Positions 34,545 to 42,885 of a stretch of 64,000 nt of DNA are shown here, piece by piece. Where the stretch lies: the NCBI GenBank assembly GCA_041649635.1, contig JBAZMV010000004.1:124001-188000 (forward strand), in the 5' to 3' direction. Within the stretch, counting starts at the first letter, position 1. The number at the start of each line of letters is the position of its first letter. The notes under the pieces were generated by a model. The model was not told where the DNA came from and did not search any database. It saw nothing but the letters and a program-made list of their open reading frames with translations. Position numbers and translations under genes: made by a program. The stretch comes from Dehalococcoidia bacterium. GTDB taxonomy: Bacteria > Chloroflexota > Dehalococcoidia > E44-bin15.

Positions 34545-34937
34545 TTAACCCTCTTCTTTCGACTCATCGTTACCTAACAAAGCTTTGAGGTTCTCGAAAG
34601 GCTTGTACGTTGAGCGCGACTGTCCGCCTGCGCCCGTTTGCGGAGGCACATAGCCGTGGGCCTGCAGCGACCTTGTGTGGGCGTTGTCATGGCAGTAGAT
34701 GCAGAGCAGCTCCCAGTTGCTGCCGTCCTGGGGATTATTGGTGTGATCGTTGTCCTTGTGATGTACCGTTAGCTCCTTGAGCTGCTTGCCGGAGAACTCG
34801 CGGCCGCAGTGAGAGCAGATGTGGGGCAGTATCTTGAGGGCCTGGCCGCGATAGCTCTGGTCCCACTTCACGCGCTCGCGCCGCACCTGCGCTTCGAGCC
34901 GGTTCATTTTGTCGGAGTCTTTTTTAGCGGGCGACAT
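34545..34937 (-). CDS. YajD-like HNH nuclease
   Basis: A 130-residue HNH protein. It has ICSHCGREFSG (CxxC, near 40), LTVHHKDNDHTNNPQDGSNWELLCIYCHDNAH with the HNH His pair, Asn and second CxxC (CIYC). The N-terminal RRERVKWDQSYRGQALKI is typical of YajD. Such proteins are stand-alone nucleases of unclear role, not tied here to phage or restriction genes. It is adjacent to a second HNH-like gene 12 bp upstream on the same strand, and the two probably form one unit. Confidence 0.88.
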   Translation of the reverse strand: MSPAKKDSDKMNRLEAQVRRERVKWDQSYRGQALKILPHICSHCGREFSGKQLKELTVHHKDNDHTNNPQDGSNWELLCIYCHDNAHTRSLQAHGYVPPQTGAGGQSRSTYKPFENLKALLGNDESKEEG

Positions 34938-34949
34938 ATGGCAAGATTC

Positions 34950-35369
34950 CTACTTCCCCGCTTCCTTCTGCGCTCTTCGAATCGCCTTGAGAAGCTCATC
35001 GTCATTCGTCCGGGCGGGCGGCGTGTGAGCGTCCTTCCTGGATTCCTTCTCCACCTCGGCCTCGTGCGCGTCCTTCATCTCGTGGAGAACTTTGACGGAG
35101 TAAGTTTCGGGGTCGCTGTCGATTAACTTGTGGTGCTCTTTGCACAGAAGTATCGAATTATAGTAAGTGATACGCTGGGGGAAAGCATCGACGTATCGCG
35201 GGTCGTTCGGCGTCTCGCCCACTATGTAGCACTCATCCCCGGTCGCGGTGAGCCTGCCGTCGACGTAGGTAAGGAGCTTGGTGTTACACCTTCTACCGCC
35301 GTAATCGTAAGAGCAGCGGCTGCCGGCCCTCGTCCAGAGTAGTTTTCTATCGCGGTCTGATATGTTCAT
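34950..35369 (-). CDS. HNH-like protein of unknown function
   Basis: A 139-residue protein. It begins MNISDRDRKLLWTRAGSRCSYDY. Cys19, a second Cys in RRCNTKLL, GDECYIVGE (in place of the usual acidic/His block) and the later NSILLCKEHHKLIDSDPETYSVKVL form an HNH-type metal site with LLCKEHHKLID as the C-terminal HNH helix. The first His of canonical HNH (usually DHIVPxxxGG) reads ECYIVGE, so it may be catalytically altered. The C-terminal 40 residues are charged and helical. It probably forms an operon with the YajD-like gene. Confidence 0.75.
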   Translation of the reverse strand: MNISDRDRKLLWTRAGSRCSYDYGGRRCNTKLLTYVDGRLTATGDECYIVGETPNDPRYVDAFPQRITYYNSILLCKEHHKLIDSDPETYSVKVLHEMKDAHEAEVEKESRKDAHTPPARTNDDELLKAIRRAQKEAGK

Positions 35370-35378
35370 TTATTTGTT

Positions 35379-35476
35379 CAACCCCCTGAATCCCCCATTC
35401 TTGGGGGAACTTAAAAGGAATTAGGGGACACCCCTAACACCCCGTCAGGAGAGCTTTCTCTCCTGTACCTCTCTTT
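35379..35476. repeat. Composite intergenic repeat (inverted module C)
   Basis: 'tcaaccccctgaatcccccat', CCCCCATTCTTGGGGG hairpin, AGGGGACACCCCT, and GTCAGGAGAGC/TCTCTCCTG stems. It is followed by a short T-run (about 35472-35478) before the sufB stop, so it might terminate suf transcription. Confidence 0.7.
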
Positions 35477-35481
35477 TTAAA

Positions 35482-36711
35482 TTACATAGCGTCCTGCTCG
35501 CTCAGGTCGGTGGCGCGCTGTATCTGCGCCGCCAGGTCCGGAGGCAGCCCCTCTATATCGACGCTGAGGAAACCTCGCACTATAGTCGATACCGCCTGAT
35601 CGCGGGAAAGGCCGCGCGCCATGAAATATTCTATCTCCTCCTCGGCGATCTTGCCAACGGCCGCCTCGTGCGACAGATCGACTCCGGACACCGTGCCCTC
35701 GAGCTCGGGTATGGCATGGATTTTACCGCTATCGCCTAAGATAAGGCCGCGGCACTCCAGATGACCCTTGCACTCGGCCGCCTGCCCGGATAAGAAGCCG
35801 CGCGCGATAATCGTTCCGCCCATGCTTATAGTGCGCGATATAATCTCGGCCCGGGTCTGCTCGGCCTGCAGCAGCACGCGCGAGCCGACGTCGAGGTGGC
35901 TGCCCTCATGCGCCACCAGCACGCTGTTGAAGCGGGCGCGGGCGTTCTTGCCCTTGCACCAGGCGGTGGGATACATCTGCATGGTGCGCACCGGCTTGAG
36001 ACAGATGTAGTTGCTCATATAGACGGCGCCCTCCTCAAGCGTTACGCCGGTGCGGGGACGGATGGCCATCTTGGGCGCCCAGTTGTGGATCATGGTGAAG
36101 CTGAGCTTTCCGCCCTTCTTAACATAGAACTCGGAGACGCCAATGTGCATGCCCTCGTCCTCGACGGGAGCTACGGTGCAGCCGGTGATGATATTAAGCT
36201 CGGCTCCTTCTTCAACGATAACGATATTATGCACGTTCTGCGCCAGCCCGTGCTTGGCGATGTATAAACATGACTGCACCGGATATGTGGCCTTGACGCC
36301 CGGCGCGATGTGGACATAGTAACCGTTGAAGGGATGGGCATTGGCGTGCCTGGTGAACTCGTCCGCCTCCGGATTGATCAGCTTCCACCAGTAGTCCTTG
36401 AGCCAGGGGTGCGCCTCCAGGGCCATATTCGTGCCCAGCACTTCGACTCCGTCCTGTTCGGTCGTGCTGTGCACCACGGAGTGATCCACCTGTATGAAGG
36501 TGCCGGCCCGCGATTTGGCGTCATCCACCATGACCCCGACCTCCCCCATGCGTCCCTTGGCCTCCGCCGAGAGCTTCGCCGGGTCTTTCTGATAGGGTAG
36601 TTCCTCTGATTCAAAGACATAGCTGCCGAGATCGACCTTTGTCTCCGGTGCGGGGACGGCCGCCGCTTTGTTATCTTTATCGCTCTTGCTGTTCTTTGCT
36701 ACTTCTGACAT
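35482..36711 (-). CDS. sufB: SufB/SufD-type Fe-S scaffold protein (minimal SUF system)
   Basis: A protein of about 409 residues from the SufBD beta-helix family. It has FNGYYVHIAPGVKA, VQSCLYIAKHGLAQNVHNIVIVEEGAELNIITGCT, VLVAHEGSHLDVGSRVLLQAEQT, and the C-terminal SHEAAVGKIAEEEIEYFMARGLSRDQAVSTIVRGFL with the conserved His and Glu. Only one SufB/D paralog and one ATPase gene are present, the arrangement known as the minimal, archaeal-like SmsCB/SufBC system. With SufC it builds Fe-S clusters. I start at ATG 36711, 8 nt after GGGG; GTG 36720 is possible. It overlaps sufC by 13 nt, so coupling is likely. Confidence 0.92.
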   Translation of the reverse strand: MSEVAKNSKSDKDNKAAAVPAPETKVDLGSYVFESEELPYQKDPAKLSAEAKGRMGEVGVMVDDAKSRAGTFIQVDHSVVHSTTEQDGVEVLGTNMALEAHPWLKDYWWKLINPEADEFTRHANAHPFNGYYVHIAPGVKATYPVQSCLYIAKHGLAQNVHNIVIVEEGAELNIITGCTVAPVEDEGMHIGVSEFYVKKGGKLSFTMIHNWAPKMAIRPRTGVTLEEGAVYMSNYICLKPVRTMQMYPTAWCKGKNARARFNSVLVAHEGSHLDVGSRVLLQAEQTRAEIISRTISMGGTIIARGFLSGQAAECKGHLECRGLILGDSGKIHAIPELEGTVSGVDLSHEAAVGKIAEEEIEYFMARGLSRDQAVSTIVRGFLSVDIEGLPPDLAAQIQRATDLSEQDAM

Positions 36712-37430
36712 GCTGCACACCCCTCATAGCCGTGACTTTTGATGCTGCTCAGTATCTCGCGCGGATTGCCGCGGCACCAGATGCCGCCGTTGAGTAATAC
36801 GCAGGCGCGGTCCGGCTCCACATAATCGAGTATATGTCCCGTATGCGTGATGATAAGCCCCGAGCTGGTCCTGCTGCGCAGCTGGTCCTTGTGCAGCAGC
36901 TCGTTTATCATCTGTCCGATGAGGACGATGTTCACAAGGTCGACGCCGGAATCAGGCTCGTCGAGCAGAACAAACTCCGGGTCCTGCGCCAGCAATTGCA
37001 GCAGCTCCGACCGCTTGACCTCGCCGCCGGAGAAGCCGTAGTTAACCTCGCGATCGAGGAACTCCGTCATGTTCGATTTCTGCGCCAGATCTTCCACCGA
37101 TGGCGCATCCTTCTTATCGCCGATGCAGGCCTTGACCATGTCTTTCAGCTTAACGCCGCGGACAACGGGCGGGCGCTGGAACAGCAGGCCGATGCCCTTC
37201 TTCGAACGCTCATCAACCGGCATACGGGTTATGTCCTCGCCTTTGAAGACGATCCGTCCTCCGGTTATCTGATATCGCGGGAACCCCATCAGCGCCATGA
37301 GCAGCGTTGTCTTTCCGCCGCCGTTGGGCCCGAACAGCACAAGGGTCTCGCCGATATCGATGGTGAAGCTGATATCTTCTATTATCTGTTTATCGCCTAC
37401 TTTTACGCCGAGATTCTGGACTTCAAGCAT
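36699..37430 (-). CDS. sufC: SufC-type Fe-S assembly ATPase
   Basis: A 243-residue ABC-type ATPase. It has Walker A FGPNGGGKTT, Q-loop FQRPPVVRG, signature FSGGEVKRSELLQ (SufC-like, with Phe-Ser-Gly-Gly-Glu), Walker B FVLLDEPDSGVD and the H-loop IITHTGHIL. It energises cluster assembly on the SufB-type partner. GGAGGTGC lies just before the ATG, and a good promoter is found upstream. The C-terminus ends CAACQK with extra Cys. It is divergent from the cysteine desulfurase gene, which would supply sulfur. Confidence 0.94.
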   Translation of the reverse strand: MLEVQNLGVKVGDKQIIEDISFTIDIGETLVLFGPNGGGKTTLLMALMGFPRYQITGGRIVFKGEDITRMPVDERSKKGIGLLFQRPPVVRGVKLKDMVKACIGDKKDAPSVEDLAQKSNMTEFLDREVNYGFSGGEVKRSELLQLLAQDPEFVLLDEPDSGVDLVNIVLIGQMINELLHKDQLRSRTSSGLIITHTGHILDYVEPDRACVLLNGGIWCRGNPREILSSIKSHGYEGCAACQK

Positions 37431-37451
37431 AGCGCACCTCCGAAGGACACT

Positions 37452-37480
37452 ATTTTATATCGCCTGCGATATGAATACAA
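37452..37480 (-). promoter_or_regulatory. Sigma70-type promoter for sufC-sufB
   Basis: Minus-strand TTGTAT (37475-37480), 17-bp spacer, TAAAAT (37452-37457), 22 bp ahead of the sufC ATG. On the plus strand the same gap contains TATAAT near 37530 that could serve the cysteine desulfurase gene. Confidence 0.6.
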
Positions 37481-37561
37481 TGATATTTGTCACATTATAG
37501 CCTATGTGAGGCGGAAGCGAATATACTATATAATATCGATGTTAATAGAGCAGGTTATTTT

Positions 37562-38737
37562 ATGATTGAGAAGAATCAAGCAGCGACAAGAAGGGTTTAC
37601 CTCGATTACGCGGCCACGACGCCGATGCACCCGGACGTGGTGCAGGCCATGATACCGTATATGAGCGGCATGTTCGGCAACCCGTCCAGCGGGCACTCCT
37701 TCGGGCAGGAGGCCAGGGCGGCGGTTGAGGACGCGCGCGTGCAGGTAGCGCTGCTGCTCGGATGCACCAATGACGAGATAGTCTTCACCAGCGGCGGCAC
37801 GGAGTCCGACAACCTGGCGATCAAAGGGATAGCTTATGCCAACCGCGATAAAGGTAACCATATAATCACAACGTCGATCGAGCACCCGGCCGTCCTCGAA
37901 CCTTGCCGTTTCCTGCAAGCTCAGGGCTTCGATATCACCTACCTGCCCGTCGATAAATACGGCCTCGTCGATGCGAAGGCTGTTGAGAAGGCGATTACTA
38001 AGAAAACGATCCTTATTTCCGTGATGTACGCCAATAACGAGGTCGGCACGATCGAGCCTATAATCGAAATAGGACAAATCGCAAAATCGAGGAGTATCTG
38101 TTTCCATACCGACGCGGTGCAGGCGGTGGGCCACGTGTCCATGAACGTCGATGAATTGAGTGTCGACCTGCTTTCGGTGTCGGCGCACAAGCTCTCCGGC
38201 CCCAAGGGCGTAGGCGCACTGTACGTTCGGGAAGGGACAAAGATAACGTCATTCCTGCACGGCGGCGAGCAGGAGCATGCGCTGCGCGCCAGCACCGAGA
38301 ACGTCACCGGCATCGTTGGACTGGGCAAGGCGGCTGAGATAGCGCAGGGCGAACTCGCGAAGGAGCAGAAGCGGCTTTCCCGGCTCAGGGACAGGCTGAT
38401 AAAAGGCCTCTTTGACGGAATCGACGGGGTGCGGCTCAACGGCCATCCTAAACTGAGGCTGCCCAACAACGTTAACGTCAACTTCGAGCACGTCGAGGGG
38501 TCGGCTGTGGCCTCGCACCTTGATATGGCCGGGGTCGCGGTGTCAACAGCGTCGGCCTGCCAGACCGGGCACAAGGGGCCTTCGCACGTGCTCATGGCCA
38601 TGGGCTACACGGAGGACGAGGCGCGCAACTCCGTGCGCTTCAGCCTGGGACGCGAGAGCACCGCGAGCGATATCGACTATGTCCTGGAGATATTGCCTCC
38701 GATAATCAAGAAGCTGCACAAGGCATCGCGTAAATAA
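37562..38737 (+). CDS. Cysteine desulfurase (NifS/IscS class)
   Basis: A protein of about 391 residues. It releases sulfur from cysteine as a persulfide using PLP. It has VYLDYAATTPMHPDV, FTSGGTESDNLAIKG, the PLP-Lys region SVSAHKLSGPKGVGALYV, and the catalytic-Cys loop STASACQTGHKGPSHVL, which is the class I type. The start is ATG 37562, with family sequence beginning a few residues later; the longer frame is rejected. It is divergent from sufCB and followed by an AIR-synthase-like gene and mnmA on the same strand. It probably supplies sulfur both to Fe-S assembly and to tRNA 2-thiouridylation. Confidence 0.95.
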   Translation: MIEKNQAATRRVYLDYAATTPMHPDVVQAMIPYMSGMFGNPSSGHSFGQEARAAVEDARVQVALLLGCTNDEIVFTSGGTESDNLAIKGIAYANRDKGNHIITTSIEHPAVLEPCRFLQAQGFDITYLPVDKYGLVDAKAVEKAITKKTILISVMYANNEVGTIEPIIEIGQIAKSRSICFHTDAVQAVGHVSMNVDELSVDLLSVSAHKLSGPKGVGALYVREGTKITSFLHGGEQEHALRASTENVTGIVGLGKAAEIAQGELAKEQKRLSRLRDRLIKGLFDGIDGVRLNGHPKLRLPNNVNVNFEHVEGSAVASHLDMAGVAVSTASACQTGHKGPSHVLMAMGYTEDEARNSVRFSLGRESTASDIDYVLEILPPIIKKLHKASRK

Positions 38738-38759
38738 TATAGACTCGAGGATTGGAATA

Positions 38760-39824
38760 ATGACTGAACTGCCAGAGATAGGCAAGATATCGCCCGAGAT
38801 ATTCAGCGAGTTGATTTTCCCGCGGCTGGGCGCCAAAAGCGATAAGGTGCTGGTGGGGCCGCAGCACGGCGTCGATGTCGGCATCGTTGAAATCGGGAAC
38901 AAGGCGGTGTCGCTGACCACGGATCCGGTGTTCATCGTGCCGGAGTATGGATGGGAGCGCGCGGCCTGGTTCGCCATACATATCCTGGCCTCGGATTCGG
39001 CGACCAGCGGGCTCAAGCTGGCGTACATGTCGATCGACCTTAACCTGCCGATGGAGATCACAAGGGAACAGCTCACGATAATGTGGGATACCATGCACCG
39101 CGAGTGCAGGAAGATCGGCATCACCATCGTCACCGGACATACCGGCCGTTACGAGAACTGCCACTACCCCATGGTCGGCGGGGCCACGGTAATCGGAGTC
39201 GGCGGCAAGAACGAATATGTAACGCCTAAGCTGGCTCGTGCCGGCGACAAGATAATAATCACCAAAGGCCCGGCCATCGAGGCCGTCGGCATACTGGCCA
39301 CGATGTTCCCCAAGCTAATCGAAAAGGAGTTCGGCAAGGCCTTCAGTAAAAAGGCGGAGAAGATATTCTACAAGATGTCCGTTGTCGAGGACGCGATGAC
39401 GGCTATAGACATCGGCGTCAGGGATAAAGGCGTGACCGCCATGCACGATGCTACCGAGTGCGGCATCTGGGGCGGCCTGCACGAGTTCGCCCAGGCGGCG
39501 GGGCTCGGCGTCAGGGTCGAGAAAGAGAAAATCGTCGTCGAGGATTGCGTAATGGAGATATGCTCCTATTTCGGCATCGACCCGTACGCCTCGATAAGCG
39601 AGGGCACTCTCATCGCCGCCTGCAAGCCGAACAAGGCTCAAACTGTCGTAAACGCCTTAACTCGCAAGGGAATAAAATCGTCGATCGTAGGTGAGCTGAC
39701 CGACCCGAAGCAGGGCATGGTTCTGGTTGAGAAGGGCAGGGCGAAGAAGCTGAAGCATCCTATAGTCGACCCGTTCTGGAAGGCTTTCTTCGACGCGCTT
39801 GAGAAGTACGGGGGCAAAGGGTGA
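38760..39824 (+). CDS. AIR-synthase/HypE-family protein between cysteine desulfurase and mnmA
   Basis: A 354-residue protein of the AIR synthase-related superfamily (PurM, HypE, ThiL, SelD). It has an ATP-binding N-terminal domain with QHGVDVGIVEIGNKAVSLTTDPVFI and HILASDSATSG, then MHDATECGIWGGLHEFAQAAGLGV and a C-terminal domain with ISEGTLIAACKPNKA. No hydrogenase gene is nearby, so HypE is not supported. It is 22 bp after the desulfurase, and its stop is 1 bp before the mnmA ATG, so its role is probably in sulfur or RNA-thiolation chemistry. That role is inference. Confidence 0.8.
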   Translation: MTELPEIGKISPEIFSELIFPRLGAKSDKVLVGPQHGVDVGIVEIGNKAVSLTTDPVFIVPEYGWERAAWFAIHILASDSATSGLKLAYMSIDLNLPMEITREQLTIMWDTMHRECRKIGITIVTGHTGRYENCHYPMVGGATVIGVGGKNEYVTPKLARAGDKIIITKGPAIEAVGILATMFPKLIEKEFGKAFSKKAEKIFYKMSVVEDAMTAIDIGVRDKGVTAMHDATECGIWGGLHEFAQAAGLGVRVEKEKIVVEDCVMEICSYFGIDPYASISEGTLIAACKPNKAQTVVNALTRKGIKSSIVGELTDPKQGMVLVEKGRAKKLKHPIVDPFWKAFFDALEKYGGKG

Positions 39825-39825
39825 T

Positions 39826-40881
39826 ATGTCGCGGGTAGTTGTTGGGATGAGTGGCGGGGTGGATTCGTCCGTGGCCGCCGCGCTGCTTAAAGAACAGGGA
39901 TATGATGTCGTCGGGCTGACTATCCGTGTCAAGCCTGCCGGCGGCTCGGACGACGACGTTCGAGTGGCGCAGACTGTGGCGAAGAAGCTGGGGATAGCGC
40001 ATCACACTGTCGATTGCCGTAAACTGTTCGATAGAGAGGTCGTTGATCACTTCTGCGCAGAGTACGGCCGCGGCCGTACTCCGAACCCGTGCGTCAGGTG
40101 CAACGAGCGCGTCAAATTCGCCGTCCTCTTCGACAAGGTGCGGGAGATAAACGCCGACTTCGTCGCTACCGGCCACTACGCCCGCATCGAAAAAGACGAA
40201 AGGTCAAAGAAGTATCACCTGAAGAAGGGGCGCGACAGGGTCAAGGACCAGTCGTATTTTCTTTATTTCCTGCGCCGGGATGTCCTGGAGCGCATCCTTC
40301 TGCCGCTGGGGGGAATGAAGAAGGAGGACACGCGCATCCTGGCCAGGGCGTTCGGCCTCGCTTCCGCCGGAAGGGAGGAGAGCCGCGACGTGTGTTTCGT
40401 CGCCGGCGGGGACTACCGGGGATTCGTGGGAGCGCGCATGCCCCAGGCGGACGAGACGGGCCCAATACTGGACAGGGACGGGAATATCCTCGGCACGCAT
40501 CGCGGCATACTGTCTTATACCATCGGGCAACGGAAAGGCATGGGTATTTCAGCGGGGGAACCGTTGTACGTGACCGGTATCGATGTTAAGCGCAACGCAA
40601 TAATCGTCGGCAACAAATCAGATGTGTACGGCAACGAGCTTGTAGCGTCGAACCTGAACTGGATCGAGTCCGACGCGCCGAAGAGGCCGATAAATCTCAA
40701 GGCTAAGATACGCTACCGCCATCGTGAAGGAGAGGCTGTCGTCACTCCGATGCCAAACGGCGAGGTAATCGTGAAATTCGCACGGCCGCAGATGGCGATA
40801 ACGCCGGGGCAGGCAGTCGTCTTTTATCGCGGTTCTGTCGTCATGGGGGGAGGCACCATCGAGCGGGCGGGCGGCGCGTAG
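39826..40881 (+). CDS. mnmA: tRNA-specific 2-thiouridylase MnmA
   Basis: Thiolates U34 of Lys, Glu and Gln tRNAs using ATP and persulfide sulfur. In 351 residues it has the P-loop SGGVDS (9-14), the first catalytic Cys in NPCVRCN (Cys89), SRDVCFVAGGDYRGF (Cys190, the second catalytic Cys), YTIGQRKGMGI and a C-terminal beta-barrel. The start is ATG 39826, directly after the previous stop; an upstream ATG at 39799 lies inside the AIR-synthase-like gene. The stop TAG (40879-40881) is part of a repeat core that begins at 40878. Confidence 0.95.
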   Translation: MSRVVVGMSGGVDSSVAAALLKEQGYDVVGLTIRVKPAGGSDDDVRVAQTVAKKLGIAHHTVDCRKLFDREVVDHFCAEYGRGRTPNPCVRCNERVKFAVLFDKVREINADFVATGHYARIEKDERSKKYHLKKGRDRVKDQSYFLYFLRRDVLERILLPLGGMKKEDTRILARAFGLASAGREESRDVCFVAGGDYRGFVGARMPQADETGPILDRDGNILGTHRGILSYTIGQRKGMGISAGEPLYVTGIDVKRNAIIVGNKSDVYGNELVASNLNWIESDAPKRPINLKAKIRYRHREGEAVVTPMPNGEVIVKFARPQMAITPGQAVVFYRGSVVMGGGTIERAGGA

Positions 40882-41077
40882 GGGCGATTCACGAATCGCC
40901 CTTTGTCATTGCGAGTCCTTCCGCGAAACTCGCTCTGTGGAAGGACGAAGCAATCTCGTGGCGCGCCAGGTCGTAAAAACGATGAGATTGCCACGTCGTC
41001 CTTCCACATACCACAATATCATAGAAGGATTCCTCGCAATGACAGTAGTGGATACCGGGGGATAACAGGGGGTTGAC
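40878..41077. repeat. Composite repeat (module A core overlapping mnmA stop, then module D and module C)
   Basis: Core GTAGGGGCGATTCA / CGAATCGCCC begins on the mnmA stop codon. A long module D (TCATTGCGAG...TCGCAATGACA, about 40905-41045) with internal ACGACGTGGCAATCTC-like and CCTTCCACA pieces follows, then 'gggggataacagggggttgacc'. It abuts the cysK promoter. Confidence 0.8.
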
Positions 41078-41078
41078 C

Positions 41079-41107
41079 TTGATACTATGCTACATATGGT
41101 CTAAAAT
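41079..41107 (+). promoter_or_regulatory. Sigma70-type promoter for cysK-cysE
   Basis: TTGATA (-35, 41079-41084), 17-bp spacer, TAAAAT (-10, 41102-41107); the ATG is at 41139 after an AAGGAAGG site. No extra leader structure is seen. Confidence 0.7.
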
Positions 41108-41138
41108 GATAGCCTGACTTTGCAAGGAAGGTTATAAG

Positions 41139-42086
41139 ATGAAGCGCATCGCTAAAAATGTAACTGAGGTGGTAGGGAATACGCCCCTTGTCAAGATATG
41201 GGAGACAGAGCGGGACATAAAGGCCGAAGTCGCGGCCAAGCTGGAGTATTTCAATCCCCTCTCCAGCGTTAAGGACAGAATAGCCAGGGCTATGATCGAG
41301 GCCGGCGAGCGTGACGGCTTGATCAAGAGGAATACGACTATAGTGGAGCCGACCAGCGGCAATACCGGCATCGCGCTGGCCGCCATATGCGCCGCTAAAG
41401 GCTATAAGCTTATAATAGTCATGCCCGAAACAATGTCGCGCGAACGCCGCAGGCTGCTTCAGGCCCTGGGCGCCAATCTTGTACTGACTCCCGGAGAGCA
41501 GGGCATGAGCGGCGCCATCGAGGAGGCAAACAGGATAACCGGAAGATCCCCGAATTGCTACATGCCGAACCAGTTCACAAATCCGGCTAATCCGCGAGTG
41601 CACCGAGAGACCACCGCCGAGGAGATATGGCGCGATACGGACGGCGAGGTTGATATAATCGTCGCCGGCGTTGGAACGGGGGGAACGATCACGGGCGTCG
41701 GCGAGGTGCTGAAGCAGCGCAGGGAGCACCTAAAGGTGATCGCGGTGGAGCCGGCTGGCTCGCCCGTGCTCAGCGGAGGGACCGCCGGCCTGCACGGCAT
41801 TCAGGGCATCGGCGCCGGATTTGTGCCCGCCGTTCTCAACCGTAATATTATCGACGAAGTAATCGCCGTGAAAGAGGAAGACGCGATAGAGACGGCTCGC
41901 CGCCTGGCGCGTGAAGAAGGCATACTGGCCGGCATATCGTCGGGGGCGGCGGCATGGGCCGCGCGGCAGGTAGCAAGCAGGCTGAAGAACAAGGGCAGGC
42001 TAATAGTGGTGATACTGCCCGACGGCGGCGAACGCTATATGAGCACGACGCTGTATCAAATCGACGAAGCTGAAAAGCGTGGTTAG
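41139..42086 (+). CDS. cysK: Cysteine synthase (O-acetylserine sulfhydrylase)
   Basis: Makes cysteine from O-acetylserine and sulfide. In 315 residues it has NTPLVKI, the PLP-lysine motif NPLSSVKDR (Lys45), [10 protein letters not shown] (71-80) for substrate carboxylate binding, [13 protein letters not shown] (PLP phosphate loop) and GISSGAA. Length is normal, with no regulatory CBS domain. It is preceded by its own promoter and followed by cysE with an 8-nt overlap, so the two are co-translated and may form the cysteine synthase complex. Confidence 0.95.
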   Translation: MKRIAKNVTEVVGNTPLVKIWETERDIKAEVAAKLEYFNPLSSVKDRIARAMIEAGERDGLIKRNTTIVEPTSGNTGIALAAICAAKGYKLIIVMPETMSRERRRLLQALGANLVLTPGEQGMSGAIEEANRITGRSPNCYMPNQFTNPANPRVHRETTAEEIWRDTDGEVDIIVAGVGTGGTITGVGEVLKQRREHLKVIAVEPAGSPVLSGGTAGLHGIQGIGAGFVPAVLNRNIIDEVIAVKEEDAIETARRLAREEGILAGISSGAAAWAARQVASRLKNKGRLIVVILPDGGERYMSTTLYQIDEAEKRG

Positions 42087-42753
42087 TTTGTTCAGGGAAG
42101 ATTTAAAGACCATATTCGCAAAGGACCCGGCGGCCAGGAACGCCATCGAGGTGCTTTTCTGCTACCCCGGCCTGCATGCGATATGGAACCACCGCGTGGC
42201 GCATTTCCTGTGGCGCAATCACATGCGGCTGCTCGCCCGGCTGATATCGCATACCGCCCGTTTCTTTACGGGCATCGAGATACATCCGGGGGCGACCATA
42301 GGCAGGAGGTTCTTCATAGACCACGGCATGGGTGTGGTCATAGGCGAAACTTCCGAGATCGGCGATGACGTCCTGCTCTATCAGGGCGTGGTGCTCGGCG
42401 GTACTACGCACGATAAGAAGAAGCGCCACCCGACACTGGGCAACGGCGTCGTCGTGGGAGCCGGGGCCATACTGCTGGGCGATATAGTTATCGGGGATGA
42501 GGCCCGAGTTGGGGCCGGCTCGGTTGTCGTCACATCAGTCGACTCTAAAACGACGGTCGTCGGCGTGCCCGCGCGCGTCGTTCGCAGGGGGCGGCCGGAG
42601 GAGGCGCTGGAGCACGACAGGGAGGCGATAAAGGTCATGCTCGCGGAGCAGGAAGGCATGCTGGACAGGTTGGCCCGCATCGAGGGGATGCTGAATATTA
42701 AGAACGACGATAAGGATAAGGTCGGTAGCGACGACCACATGGCAAGAGGATAA
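42079..42753 (+). CDS. cysE: Serine O-acetyltransferase
   Basis: Acetylates serine with acetyl-CoA, making the substrate of CysK. The 224-residue protein has [26 protein letters not shown], the left-handed beta-helix [42 protein letters not shown] (catalytic His/Asp), and [13 protein letters not shown]. After the hexapeptide domain is a charged tail (about 180-224) not typical of short CysE forms. The start is taken as GTG 42079, overlapping cysK by 8 nt; TTG 42088 is an alternative. Feedback inhibition by cysteine is a family feature. Confidence 0.93.
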   Translation: MVSLFREDLKTIFAKDPAARNAIEVLFCYPGLHAIWNHRVAHFLWRNHMRLLARLISHTARFFTGIEIHPGATIGRRFFIDHGMGVVIGETSEIGDDVLLYQGVVLGGTTHDKKKRHPTLGNGVVVGAGAILLGDIVIGDEARVGAGSVVVTSVDSKTTVVGVPARVVRRGRPEEALEHDREAIKVMLAEQEGMLDRLARIEGMLNIKNDDKDKVGSDDHMARG

Positions 42754-42756
42754 ATG

Positions 42757-42853
42757 GTAGGGGCGAGGTTGTCTCGCCCTATGGATTTCGGTCTTCACCG
42801 GAATGACGGGTACGAATTGAGGACGATATGTAGGGGCTTGATTAATCAAGCCC
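42757..42853. repeat. Composite repeat (two module A cores with module E between)
   Basis: Core at 42757 (GTAGGGGCGAGGTT), hairpin ATTTCGG-TCTTCA-CCGGAATGAC, and a second core at about 42830 with interior TTGATTAATCAA. It begins 4 bp after the cysE stop. Confidence 0.75.
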
Positions 42854-42885
42854 GCAATTAATGGAGCCTAGCGAAGGAGCAATAG

